Of a DNA stretch of 64,000 bases, positions 1 through 10,552 are shown in pieces. Each line of letters begins with the position of its first letter. The stretch's first letter is position 1. The stretch is from Chamaecyparis obtusa (Eukaryota > Streptophyta > Pinopsida > Cupressales > Cupressaceae): assembly GCA_027943335.1 (NCBI GenBank), contig BSBK01004085.1, positions 1 through 64,000 on the forward strand, written 5' to 3'. The notes below the pieces were generated by a model. That model ran no database searches. It saw only the letters and a program-made list of their open reading frames with translations, and had not been told where the DNA came from. The position numbers were made by a program, and so were the translations under genes.

Positions 1-1950
1 ACGCCCATTGAGAAAAGAGATCATGGAAAGACAGGGGAAAACACCAGGATAAGTCCAGGGGCTGAGAAAAGACATTTCCATATGTTACTTACAAAAGAGC
101 AGGATATTTTTTACATTGTTAATGTATAATTAATATATAATAAAATTTTAAACTTTAAACTTTAAAAATATGAATAAATACCTTGTACTGATAAATAATA
201 AATATATATATATTGGAATATCATAGTTTTTTATTTAAATTATAATGTTTTATAAAAAATAATAGTATAAACTAGAATACATTCATATAACATAATTTTT
301 AATTTAAAATGATATTACTATAAAATTAATATAAAATAAAAAATGATCATTACAACTTAACAAAATAATTTAAAAGAAGAAATCCATAAAATGATGAGGT
401 AGGGGTAGAAGTAGAGGCAGGTGCAGGCGGGAGGGGAGATGGTGATGATGGGGTGACAGAGGTGGTCTTTCGCTAATTCCAATTATTTTTTCAATACATG
501 GAGGATGGCTAGGAGGTGGAGGAGACATAAGGAGAGACTCTTTTTTTCATTCTTTTCAAATGTTTAGATAATATGAACTTACATATAACGAATTACTCAT
601 GAAAGTTAGGAATTTATTTTACTATAGATAAAACTTGAGGAAAGTTCTAGATCTATTACACAGGGAGGTCATGGAGACATGAAAAAAGAGTCTCACAATA
701 GGTGAGACTAAAAAGTACTAGATCCCAACATTAAAAAGGAACCTCCTAAAAGAATAGAAATAAAAAACAAAAATGACAAAAGATAAATAAAGAGCTAGAA
801 TAAAGAAAAAAAAATCAATAAGATGGATTAGACCACTAATGGCTTGTCGCCTTGCTAAGAATGCTATTTTTTTCAATGAAGCAAAACAATCTAGGGATCC
901 TCTACAAGCTCTTTACATTTTCCTTATCCCTATAATCTCTTGACTCTAGTTTTGATGGTTTGACCTTTCTAAACAATAGTCTCACAATCTTCTATCTTTT
1001 TCTTTTCCTCTTCTCTAAATTAGAACAGAGGATGCTAGTAACCAAATGAAAGTCATGTTTGTAGAGGTCTTTTTTCATTTTCTAAATCTTGATTTTGGCC
1101 ATACTCATCTAGCACAACTACCATCTCATCGCATTATTATGGAGGATGAGACTTTGTTAGAGTCCCTTAACCAAACTCTCCAATTCTAAACAAACAAAAG
1201 TTATATTAAATTAAAATTGAGGCTTTATTGATTTTAAGAAAAAATAAATTAGTTCCACAAAGCTATCTTATTGATATTGTGGGCATATATAATTTAGAGC
1301 TAAATGTCAGTTTAGGAAAGTAAATGAAAAAGTTATTAAATTTACTTATATATCTAAACTTGATGTATAGTTTTGTTGCAACTATGAAATCTAGATTATG
1401 TCAAGATTGGTAATAGGTCATCTCTATTTTTTATTTTTCCTCTATCTTCACTTTAACTTCAACAGTTCTAAAGAAGATCTACGCTTCTGTTTGGGATTAA
1501 ATTCACATTTACAAATTATTTCTATATTACAGGTCTATTCTCTATCATGTAGATTTGATACTACTAAATATACATTTATACTCACTAATTCTCCTAATTT
1601 TCTAGGATATATCATGCTAAAATGACTAACAAATGACTTGAATAATTATGGTATGTGTTCTTATAGATCAACACCTAGATAAAATTGTATGAAATTACAT
1701 AAAAACAAACAAAAAAACACTAAATAGATGCAATTCTTCACCATTATATATATGACAGATGTTATCCAAATTTAAGCTTACAAAATACCAAATAATCAAT
1801 CGAATCACTGAAATACAAGCATTATTGAGAGAATATACATTTAGCGATTATTCAACATCAGGAAGGTATACGCATTCACTCTTCTGCGTGCCCATGCTCC
1901 TCTTTTCATTTGACTGACGTCGCTGCTTGACATACTCAAAGCACTGACTC
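1..1950. other. AT-rich intergenic DNA, no gene seen
   Basis: No convincing gene. Short open frames, such as 75 codons at 1398-1625, have no recognisable motif and are surrounded by stops. A purine-rich GGTG/GGAGG stretch lies at about 395-530. Confidence 0.6.
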
Positions 1951-1957
1951 ATAATGC

Positions 1958-2851
1958 TCAGGTCTGAATGTGTGTGCTGAAATTATTATTCACATTTGCC
2001 ACATTCCGTCCCTCACTAGAATGTTCCACAACATAATTGTCTATGCACTCAACACAATCCGTACCCACCATCCGAGCAACTTGTTTAATTAGCTCCCGCA
2101 GATCCATTGTAATCTTTGCCTCTCTCTTGTGCGTCAATACTACAACAAATTGAAGCCCTGAAAACAAGAATTCCCACTAAAAACATGACATAATCTCATC
2201 TTGAATACCAGAGAGTAACTGGTTAAAAAATCATAACATTGTTGTGCAGAAATACTGAAAGAAAAAGCAATAAGACTTGTTAACCTTCTTCGCGTATAAT
2301 CTTGGCTATATTTGAAAGATTTTCAGAAGCAGAGCCTCCGACACAAGAAGCATCTGCCCTAACAACGATCACCACACATTCGGGAGTAGGAACACCCATT
2401 TTCTTCAAGGCCGGTGCATTTTCCCCTCTCAAAATTATTCTCAATTTCTGCTCATCCAAAATATCGTACTCCGAGAAGGTAGGCGTGTCGATGACATTTG
2501 CCAAGTATTTGGGGTACGTTGAGAGCTGATTTTTCACCCTGAAAACTCTGGTTGTGGTTGTGGTTCTTTTGCAGGGTCCCGTCTCTGCTCTCATGACCAA
2601 CGACCCATTTCTCTGAACACGACTCTGAAAACTGTGTTGATGAATGAACTCCTGCCATGGTTCTCAAACCCGAAGACCAAAATGGTGGCCGGGTATTTTG
2701 AAGCTTCATACATCTTTGCAGCTGTGTCTCTCAATAGAGCGTACTGGTCCTCAAGGGAAACATGCTCTATTATTGACTTGTATGTCAAGAAAGCACTCGC
2801 AACTGTGGCTGCCGTTGCAACCAGCGAGACAGCACTGAATATCATGTTCAT
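1958..2851 (-). pseudogene. Small P-loop GTPase-like gene, apparently frameshifted
   Basis: Exon 1 starts at an ATG at 2851 with a hydrophobic N-terminus that could be a membrane anchor or signal (MNMIFSAVSLVATAATVASA). A G1/P-loop-like motif GFENHGRSS follows at about residues 61-69. The frame then closes near 2600, while the next frame carries on with a G3-like IDTP motif, down to a donor at 2285/2284 (AAG|GTTAAC). After a 127-bp intron with a TTTTCAG acceptor, exon 3 (2157-1958) continues in phase with VVVLTHKREAK, a G4-like position. Splice sites and phase agree, so the intended protein is about 250 residues. The only fault is a tandem AG dinucleotide near 2612 that shifts the frame by two. 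The order G1-G3-G4 suggests a TRAFAC-type GTPase of the AIG1/IRG-like kind; this is inference. A sequencing error would make the gene intact. Confidence 0.5.
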
Positions 2852-2931
2852 GAATGCTTACACAAACAGATGAGATTGATTGAGTAGTATTAGATTGAAT
2901 ATCAGAGGGCCGCCTTGGTCAGATTTGAAAA

Positions 2932-2938
2932 GTATATA
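2932..2938 (-). promoter_or_regulatory. Candidate TATA box of the GTPase-like gene
   Basis: On the minus strand the sequence reads ATATATAC about 80 bases upstream of the ATG at 2851. That spacing would give a 5' leader of about 50 nt. It is the only TATA-like match at a sensible distance; no other promoter element is evident. Confidence 0.35.
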
Positions 2939-2980
2939 TTGATGATAATTTTGTTTCTTTCTTTTCTTGTACGAACAAAC

Positions 2981-3300
2981 TTGCACTTATTCTAAGGTGA
3001 AAGCTACGTAAAACCCTAAATTCTATTCGTGTTTGCCGTGTGTCCTTCAACCCTAAGGTTTCTCCTTGTTATATTGGCATAATTTTTGTTCCATGATTTA
3101 TTCCAAAATTAGCTTTCAAGGTAAATGTGTGGAATGTGAAATTTTTCGGCTTGTTTGTTTTGCACATTATTCTGAGGTGAAAGCTACGTAAATGTCATAA
3201 TTTCATTCTTGTCTGCCATGTTTTGTTCAGCCGTAAGGTTTCTCCTTGTCATATTGGCATATCACGACTTATTCCATAGTTAATTTTCAAAGGAGGCCAA
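2981..3300. repeat. Imperfect 180-bp direct duplication upstream of the GTPase-like gene
   Basis: Two copies start at about 2981 and 3160. Shared landmarks in the same order are TTGCAC..TTATTCT, GAGGTGAAAGCTACGTAAA or close variants, TAAGGTTTCTCCTTGT and ATATTGGCAT. The copies lie in the upstream region of the minus-strand gene, so they may double a promoter segment. Confidence 0.7.
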
Positions 3301-3660
3301 TGAGAAATTTTTCAGGTTGGCTTTTGACTGTGTAAAATTGAAATTTGGGAGACTGGTATAGTGCAAAAGTTTCACCAAGAAAAGGAAATTGAAGCAATTC
3401 ACATGAGTCAAACTTACAATTTATATTAGCATCAAAAGGTTTTCCTCTCTTAATCAAAGGATACATAGGAAAAGTAGTGCTAGATTGATTATGTGAATTT
3501 TATTTTTATATCAAGTTCATTTTTTTTATTAATCAATCTATCTTTCTAATTGGTTGAACCTTTTCTTAAATCAAAATCATGAATATCACTTTTACTTGGT
3601 TAGAGGAGTTCTCTCAATTAAATTAGCTTGTCTTTATTTAGAAGACCTTACCAATTCATG
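3300..3660. other. Intergenic, nothing recognised
   Basis: AT-rich sequence without an open frame or clear repeat. Confidence 0.5.
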
Positions 3661-5060
3661 CTAGTCTATTCAGCAAGTCCTTTCTTGGTTTTGGTTAAAT
3701 TTAAGTGGGGAAGGGCCCCAACTTGTTACAAATCTAACCAAACCATTAAAATTCGAACTGGAACATAACCAAATCCAAAAATAGAAAATTAAAGAAACTA
3801 ACCCAAAAGCAGTAGAGATGGAGCCAACTTAGAACAAATAGAATGAAACAAAGTTCATTTTAGCTTAGGCAATTTTAAAAGAAAATCTAGGAACATCTAT
3901 GAGGATCATAATTAGGACCAAGGATTAGGCCTAATAGAACAATTTGTGACTTCTGGGTTGAAATGGATTGACCTTTTTCTTTTCTGTGAAGAACTATCCA
4001 AGGAGTTGCATCCAAGTCTAGGGGAGCAAGGTGTGTAAAGCTGTCAAAACCAATAGAACTAGAAGACAAGTTAGACAAGTGAGTCAACAAACCCAAAAGA
4101 GGATCCTACTATCCAAAGAGAAGGGGTGAAAAACCATAATGTGATCAAGCCAGTGCTCAAGAGAGTACCAAAAGGATCCAAAGGATCATGAAAAATACAA
4201 ATTATGAGAAGAAGGGCCTACCGTAGCAAGGACAGCATCCATTGAAGAGACAAGGGTCACTAGAGCATCAACTAGAGCTATGATGACATGAACCACCAAA
4301 GTAAGAGAAACAGTTGGAGAAAGGGGCACCAAGTCCATCTCAGAATTAGAAATAAAATCTGACTTCATACGGAAGACCATGACATGGAATCATTTTGAAT
4401 ATTTCCACCAAGTAGGAGAGGACTGGAGTACAAAATTGTGAGGACAGGGTGAAGATAAATTTCTACTTGCAAAGCAACGTCTACATCTACACAAGATTCC
4501 CTCATAATATAGGATTTGTATCTAATGCAACTCACCCACACAAAGAGAGATCTCAGTAATTAGTGGTTTGGAGAGGTCCAAATCTACCAAAATCCTCATA
4601 AAGGGGGTGTGGGATCTAAGAGATTGATATTAAATTTGACCAAGATGAAGTGACCCAATTTATTGCCGATATACTCATACACAAAATTATACTAGAAGCG
4701 TAGAGGGAGTTGGTAGATCCTAACCTAGGTAGGGTAAAATCTATAGGATCCACTAGAGGGTTGAAGGAGGGTGTCCAAGGGAGAAGAGATAAGGCATATA
4801 ATAATCCTATTTTTAGATACCCAAAGATATAAAAACATCTCTATCATTTGTAGAGTCAAAGAAAATCACAAAAAAAGCCATGAGCTACAAGATAGATTTC
4901 TACCTTACTCAAAACAAGATGATTCTATTGACTATGGTGCTAGCATGATGCAAAGGTAGGGAAAATAAGGACAAATTCTATCTCTTGAAAAGTGGAATTC
5001 ACCATTCCAACATTCTAAAAGGTCGATTTACAACCATGTTGGATAGGTCAATGGTAACAA
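3660..5060 (-). mobile_element. Internally deleted L1-type LINE relic (ORF1 plus 3' end)
   Basis: Read on the minus strand, 5060-4400 encodes a decayed DUF4283-type LINE ORF1. Near 4599 a frame gives MRILVDLDLSKPLITEI, followed by IQILYYEGILCRCRRC, the usual entry to the zinc knuckle; it contains a premature stop. The 3' part ends near 3690-3660 with GTAACAAGTTGGGGCCC followed by AT-rich sequence, like the tails of plant LINEs. There is no room for ORF2 (endonuclease and reverse transcriptase), so this copy is internally deleted. It resembles the relic at 55.27-56.61 kb in overall plan. Confidence 0.6.
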
Positions 5061-5930
5061 TATGAAAGTTCACAAGGAGCCCTTTGCTACTAACTAGGCA
5101 AAAATATTGGATTTTGGTGATTTCAAACTCTCTTTTGGTTGCTTACTATAATTTTATAATTTTTGAAGATAGAACTTGCAATGATCAAATCGGGTAAAAG
5201 TACAAATGTGTGTCACACTTTTATAAAGGAAAAGGTCAACAACATGCAAACTGTTTAACTTTAGCAACTCAAAAGTTGCATTTTTGTTTAGAATTTGAAG
5301 ATGATGTAAACTGATGAAATGTGTAAAATTGGATGAAATTTATGTCTATAATTTTTTTTAAAAAAAATTGAATAATAATTGATGTAGTTTTTTAATTTTT
5401 CAAGTCCAATTTTTAATTGCTGAAAAATGCTAAAAATCTAGGGTTTAGTTCCTGTCCAAAAGTATATGCAAATAATATTTTTTTTCCTCTAATTTCAAAA
5501 TATGTTATAGATGACATGTATAGCTAGTGCATAAAAAAAAAGATTGGTTTTTGATGTATATTTTTCCCGTTATGAGTACTCAAAGTCGAACTTATCCGAA
5601 ATTGACAAAAAAAAATTCCCATCAAATTTTCCCTATCAAATGTACATTTTTCAGAAAACAAATTACATATTCTTGAAGAAGACTATCTCATCTAGTGTTA
5701 AATATAAATTTTAAATTTTTTTGTTATGATCTACTATTTTTTATCTTTTTTTGAAGCGACGTCTTCTCAGATGTTAAAATATTTATTTATAGTATTTTAT
5801 AATTATAATTTTTTTTATTGAAATCAAAATACTAAAATTATATGGCCATAATCCTAACTCTGAGCTCTACAAAAGGGTATTTTTCATTTTTGAAATAATT
5901 TGTATTTTGATGCAGAAATAAGCTGTAGAA
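5060..5930. other. AT-rich DNA, no gene seen
   Basis: Several poly-A and poly-T runs, no usable frame. It may hold the true left end of the large transposon described next, but I could not fix it. Confidence 0.4.
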
Positions 5931-5964
5931 CTGAGAAGTTTTGCAGAACTTCAATTTTTGCTTA

Positions 5965-6055
5965 TGTGGTTGCCACATAGGATGACACATAGACAGTTTC
6001 GGCTAGACCTATTTTGGCCGAACCGGGTTCAGCCGAACCAAGGGCCGACTAATTG
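5965..6055 (+). repeat. Left subterminal inverted words of the outer element
   Basis: The stretch contains TGTGGTTGCCACATAGG, GTTTCGGCTAGAC, TTGGCCGAACC and GGTTCAGCCGAACC within 90 bases. The reverse complement of 25755-25870 has GTGGCAGCCACGTGG, GGTTTCAGCTGAAAC and CTTCGACTGAA in the same order. The match is approximate, so this is a candidate terminal or transposase-binding region. Confidence 0.4.
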
Positions 6056-6087
6056 CAGTCACCTTAGTGACCAAGCACTTGGAGCCC

Positions 6088-6095
6088 ATATAAAA
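6088..6095 (+). promoter_or_regulatory. Candidate TATA box of the outer transposase gene
   Basis: CATATAAAATGG lies about 130 bases upstream of a short leader exon that ends at about 6244 with AAGAAG|GTATGT. The 5' intron then runs through the AT microsatellite to an acceptor near 6451 (TATGTAG|GT), just before the ATG at 6474. Confidence 0.35.
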
Positions 6096-6263
6096 TGGAA
6101 AAATTTTGAACGAAAAAATGAAAAATAAATTATGGAGCATATGTGAAATAATTAGTGATTTTTTAAATATAATCATTTGGTGGAAGTTTTCTATAGTCTT
6201 TTTTCATTGGAAAGGGAATTATGAAGGACGAGTTCATCAAGAAGGTATGTTTTTTTTGCAAGA

Positions 6264-6265
<2 letters not shown>

Positions 6266-6355
<90 letters not shown>
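6266..6355. repeat. (AT)n microsatellite in the 5' intron of the outer transposase gene
   Basis: About 90 bases of almost pure AT with one TTA interruption near 6318. The open frames it creates are artefacts. Confidence 0.95.
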
Positions 6356-6360
<5 letters not shown>

Positions 6361-6473
6361 TTGTAAATTATTAAATTGTTATTTAATTGAAATATTGTTT
6401 TATTTAGTTTTTTAGATTGTTTTATTGGGTATATAGTTTCTTGGTATGTAGGTGAATTGAAGTTATCAATTGA

Positions 6474-7368
6474 ATGGGGAATAAAAGGAATAGAACAAGG
6501 AAATATGATCGAATAAGAGATGACAAATTAAAAGGTCATACAAAACATAACGAAGATCAACATATTGAAGTAGAGGAAGAACCTATTGATATTGAAGAAG
6601 ATGCAATTCAAGTAGGAGAACAAATTGGTAATTCTCAACATGGAAACATATCATTTGACATGGGAAATTTGATGGAGATGAATGAAGACACACTTTTCAA
6701 TCAAGTTTCATTTGAACACATGGTATCTGAAAGTACATCAATTAAATTGCATTGCAAAAAAATTTGGGGATGAATATTTTGCAAATAAAAGCATATTTGG
6801 AAGAGCACAATTATTTGCAAAGTTATTCAGGAAAAGAGAGATGACTCCTATTTTTGAGTTATTGGGTGTTGATAACAAGAAAAAGCTTTGCAGAAATGTT
6901 AATCGAACAATAGTTGAAAATTTGCAAGATACATTAACCAACATTAAGAACACAACTCGAAGAGCTAATTCAAGTGATGCACGTAGAGCGTTGATAACTA
7001 CAATATCTAGTAGGAAGTTGACACACAGAAAACAAGTTTATGCAATTTATGATTTAATGCAAGTATCTATAAGAACTGTTCAAAGATATATCAGGAGGAA
7101 AAATATGTTAGATGAAAACAATAAAAATAATTGGGTAAATATTTAAAGACTTCCTCAAAAAGATAGAATTTATGAAGATGTAAAAAGACAAGTCATTGAA
7201 TATTGGACTACGTGCTCCCACATTTCTTCCAATAGAAGAGATACTATACAAATGAAAGATGAAGAGACAGATATGAAATATGAACATCCAAAACATTTTA
7301 TAGATATAACACAAAGTGAACTATTTCAAGCATTCAAGCAAGAGTTTTTAGATGTGGGTGAATGTTGA
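6474..7368 (+). pseudogene. Outer transposase-like gene, 5' part
   Basis: The ATG at 6474 opens a basic start (MGNKRNRTRKYDR) and then an acidic stretch rich in E, D and I. A one-base shift near 6755-6770, beside a run of seven A, moves the frame to the one used from about 6760. This gives a region with FGDEYFANKSIFG, then ARRALITTISSRKLTH and IRTVQRYIRRKNML, probably a helix-turn-helix DNA-binding segment. A TAA at 7144 interrupts it, and the frame ends at about 7368 after HPKHFIDITQSELFQAF. The inner minus-strand gene matches segment by segment (for example DPHLKHLLDMTQPELYKKF), which proves that both are one family. The reading continues at about 14738, so an insertion splits the gene. Confidence 0.65.
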
Positions 7369-7426
7369 AAGTTGGGTACCAATTCCGTGAAAGTCCGCTT
7401 TGGAAAAAAATTACAATAAGAAACGA

Positions 7427-7508
7427 GCGCCTGATTTTTAGAAATCGGGTGCCGTTTAGATCAAGCACCCAAAGCAAAACGGTCACCCGATTTTTACAAA
7501 TCAGGCGC
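7427..7508. repeat. Foldback: 31-bp arms, 19-nt loop
   Basis: The left arm 7427-7457 and right arm 7477-7508 are nearly perfect reverse complements with about two differences; each arm begins with GCGCCTGATTT. A further partial copy (GTAAAAATCGGGCGCCC) follows at 7516-7532. The GC-rich words stand out from the AT-rich surroundings. Position: just upstream of exon 1 of the inner partner gene. It could be a subterminal transposase-binding cluster or, if transcribed, a hairpin RNA. Confidence 0.8.
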
Positions 7509-7569
7509 CCGTTTTGTAAAAATCGGGCGCCCATTTTTAAAATCTATTTATTTATTTATTTTTACCGAT

Positions 7570-8080
7570 TTGTTTGTCATTTTCACTGTCGAGATCGGGA
7601 TCATGTTTAGCAGAGCTCGGGTGCCCATTTTAGCTTCTCCTGCCAACCCCCTTTGCCATTTTTTTTGTGTTCCAGGTACGTACTATTGTTTTTTATTTTA
7701 TTTTTTTATGATTTTTGTCATTAAAAATTGTAGTTTCAAGGTATTTTTAATTTAAAAATGTAGTTTAATGTTGTTTTCAAAATTATTGTATAAATTTAAT
7801 TATTTTATGTTTCAAGTAGTTCTTTTTAATTTTAATTTACTTTGTAAATTAGCGTACCAAAGTAGAAAATTGTTAGAACTTTTAAGTTAACCCTAGGTAG
7901 TAAAATAAAAACATAAACCTATACAAAATTAAATTATGAAACCCTAAGTAAAAAACCAAAACATAAATTTAGGCATGTGTAAATAAAGTAACAAACCATA
8001 CCTGTAGAAAAAAAATATTTACGTAAACAAAACTATTTATCTCCTCTCTCTCTCTTTCTCTCTCTTATCTCTCTCTCTCT

Positions 8081-8120
<40 letters not shown>

Positions 8121-9455
8121 CTCTTTATGTCTATGTCTCTCTCCTCTCTCTCTCTCTCTTTCCCCCTCTCTCCTCTTTCTCTCTCCTTGTGTGCGCAATG
8201 AGCCCCTTGTTCCCCTTCCTTCTCATGTAGTTCCTCCACCTGTCCATCATCGAGCAGTGCAATCATCTCTTGGTTCTTTGAGTACCCTTACAGGCAATTT
8301 ATTACAGCACTTGACCCAGGCGAGGGTTGCCCCCAGCATAGCACATGTTTGCACAACTTGTGGGGGCATATGTAGGGGTCCCCAGTCTGATCCTGATGCT
8401 GCCCATGCTGCCTATGGTGGATATGTTGAAGATGATGGTGGATATGCTGATGTTGATGATGGCACACATGGTGATGCCAGAGATGATATCTCATCATATG
8501 TTGATTTACTCAATGCAAATGATGATCATCCCGAATAGGTAAATTTAATTATACTTTATATAGTGCAATATTAAATTTCATATTTATACAATTGTGAACC
8601 ATAACATGGAATTTTTGGTGAACAGAGGAGGGTTGACCCTCCATCATTCATTAGTTGTCATCATATGACATTGACACCTCGACATCTGGGTGCTCCATTC
8701 ACGGTATGCACTTTGATCTTGATAAATTTAAACTTTAGACAAAATAACTGAATTGATAATGTGTTTGACATATTTTTGTGATTTGGTAGGGTCTCTCATG
8801 TACCACTAAGATTGTCAGTCCTTCATTCTCTACCCCACCAGTCACCGAGAGTCAGCCGCATGTTTTTCATTTATTAATTTTAAGTATTTATATCTTACTA
8901 ATTTATGTACAACTTTGATTCACACTTATTTTTTTGTAATTGTAGGCTTTTGGATTGTCTAATGTTGCACAAACACATTTACATCTTAACTCATCAGTGA
9001 CATTAGCTACATGTCACACACAAGTAATGTACATGTTTTTATTCCATAAATTTATAGTCAAGTTATATATAATTTATAATTTATGTATATGTACTATAAG
9101 TTTGATTCATGCTTTATATATGTTGTTCAGGTCGACACCACCATGAGTTTTGGCATGGCTATAGGATTAAGCCAAATGAATCTATCAAAACTATCCTTTG
9201 AGGTCATGATTAAAAGTAATTTTTCAATGTCCATTGTGTATCTAGATCTTTTACACCTAATTATTAAAAATTTGTACTTTAAATATTTTTACAAGACTTG
9301 GTTGCATCCACTTTTGATGTAGTTGAGGGAGGACCTTCATGTCCCACTGAGGGTACTCAGACCAAACACAACAGGATGAGGGTACTCAGGACCACACAGA
9401 GCATGTTGATGCATCACAGTCCTCTTCACGTGGAGTGAAGAGGACTGCAGATTAG
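7570..9455 (+). CDS. Inner-element partner gene, multi-exon, unknown function
   Basis: I do not recognise this protein. Splice signals define a probable structure: exon 1 to 7675 (ATG at 7570 or 7603, ending TTCCAG|GTACGT); exon 2 about 8190-8538; exon 3 8626-8703; exon 4 from 8790 with an unclear end near 8862; exon 5 8946-9023; exon 6 9131-9202; last exon about 9295-9455. Exon 2 encodes a proline- and histidine-rich start, HVCTTCGGICRG (a possible metal-binding CxxC pair) and an acidic Gly/Asp/Tyr-rich stretch with GGYVEDDGGYADVDDG. The last exon ends SQSSSRGVKRTAD; within it a repeated GAGGGTACTCAG may have shifted the frame. Convergent with the inner transposase gene. Exact exon edges and intactness are uncertain. 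Confidence 0.45.
8041..8190. repeat. (CT)n pyrimidine tract
   Basis: Long CT repeats with T and C runs directly before exon 2 of the inner partner gene, where they could serve as a very long polypyrimidine tract. The minus-strand ORF over it (E/R-rich) is a repeat artefact. Confidence 0.95.
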
Positions 9456-9824
9456 CTATATAAGTAGAGTTATATTATGATGACTATTTGGACTTGTGTT
9501 ATGATGATGATTATTTGGACTTGTGTTATGATGACTTCTTTTCATATTATTTTTACTTATTAGAGTAGGACTTGCATTACATACTAGTCCACTTGTTATC
9601 ATATATTGTACTTGAACTTGTTTTTAGAGTAGGACTTTGTTTTGTGATTGTATATATCATGAGTTGATATGATGGACATTATGATACTTGTAAATTATTT
9701 TAGGACTTGTTATCTTATTTATCTTATTCATGGACTTTTAATCCTATTTCATGATTTTTTCAAATAGTGGTTTGAATGTAGATATATATGAGCTTATGTA
9801 ATTAAATTTATCAATATCCTAAAA

Positions 9825-10110
9825 AAAACCATCTATCTAACAATGAGATCTATTAATTCATGTGTAATTGAGAAGAACAATATCTAGATACATTACAAGT
9901 AATATGAACAGTTTGATTAACTATAGAAAAACCATCTATCTAACAATGAGATCTATTAATACATGTAATTGAGAAGAACAATATGGATGTTACAAACTTA
10001 ATATTGACTTTGATAATTAACTATTAAAAACCATGATCTATAGATCTAGTTCAATGAAATCTAGATTAATTCATGTAATTGACAAGAACAATATCAATGT
10101 TACAAGTAAT
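9825..10110. repeat. Three imperfect units of about 100 bp between the two inner genes
   Basis: Units start at about 9826, 9928 and 10026. They share ACCATCTATCTAACAATGAG (weaker in unit 3), ATTAATTCATGTAATTGA and AAGAACAATAT. They lie between the convergent 3' ends of the inner partner gene and inner transposase gene, the same place where the outer element holds its large satellite. Confidence 0.75.
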
Positions 10111-10552
10111 TTATGGATGCACAAATAAATCTATTATAATCTATTAAGTGAACATAATATGACCAATATGCATAGTTTAATATTTAGAAAAAAATTAGGT
10201 GAATACAACTATGAATTTAACTTAAATATTTAAAACAAAATTGGATACATTCATAAAAGTGAGTTCATGAAGTTAAATTACAAAACCAAAATTGGACGAA
10301 TACAAGAGTGCATTGTATTGCATAAATAGTTCATGTCTATGTTCTTCTAGACATCCTGCATCATAAAAATAAATATTGAAATGTTAGAATTTATACAAGT
10401 TCATTTAAAGTCAATTTTAATTTATTTCAAATCTATATCTCTAAATTATAAATTATGTCACTTCAAAGAAGACATAGATATTTATATATAGAAAAACATA
10501 TAAAAATATGAAAATTTGAACAAAAACTTACATGTATAAATTTGATTCAACC

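Noticed and set aside
1398..1625. 75-codon hydrophobic ORF
   Set aside because: No motif, AT-driven composition and no supporting neighbours.
8033..8266. Glu/Arg-rich minus-strand ORF
   Set aside because: Arises from the CT tract; no independent coding evidence.
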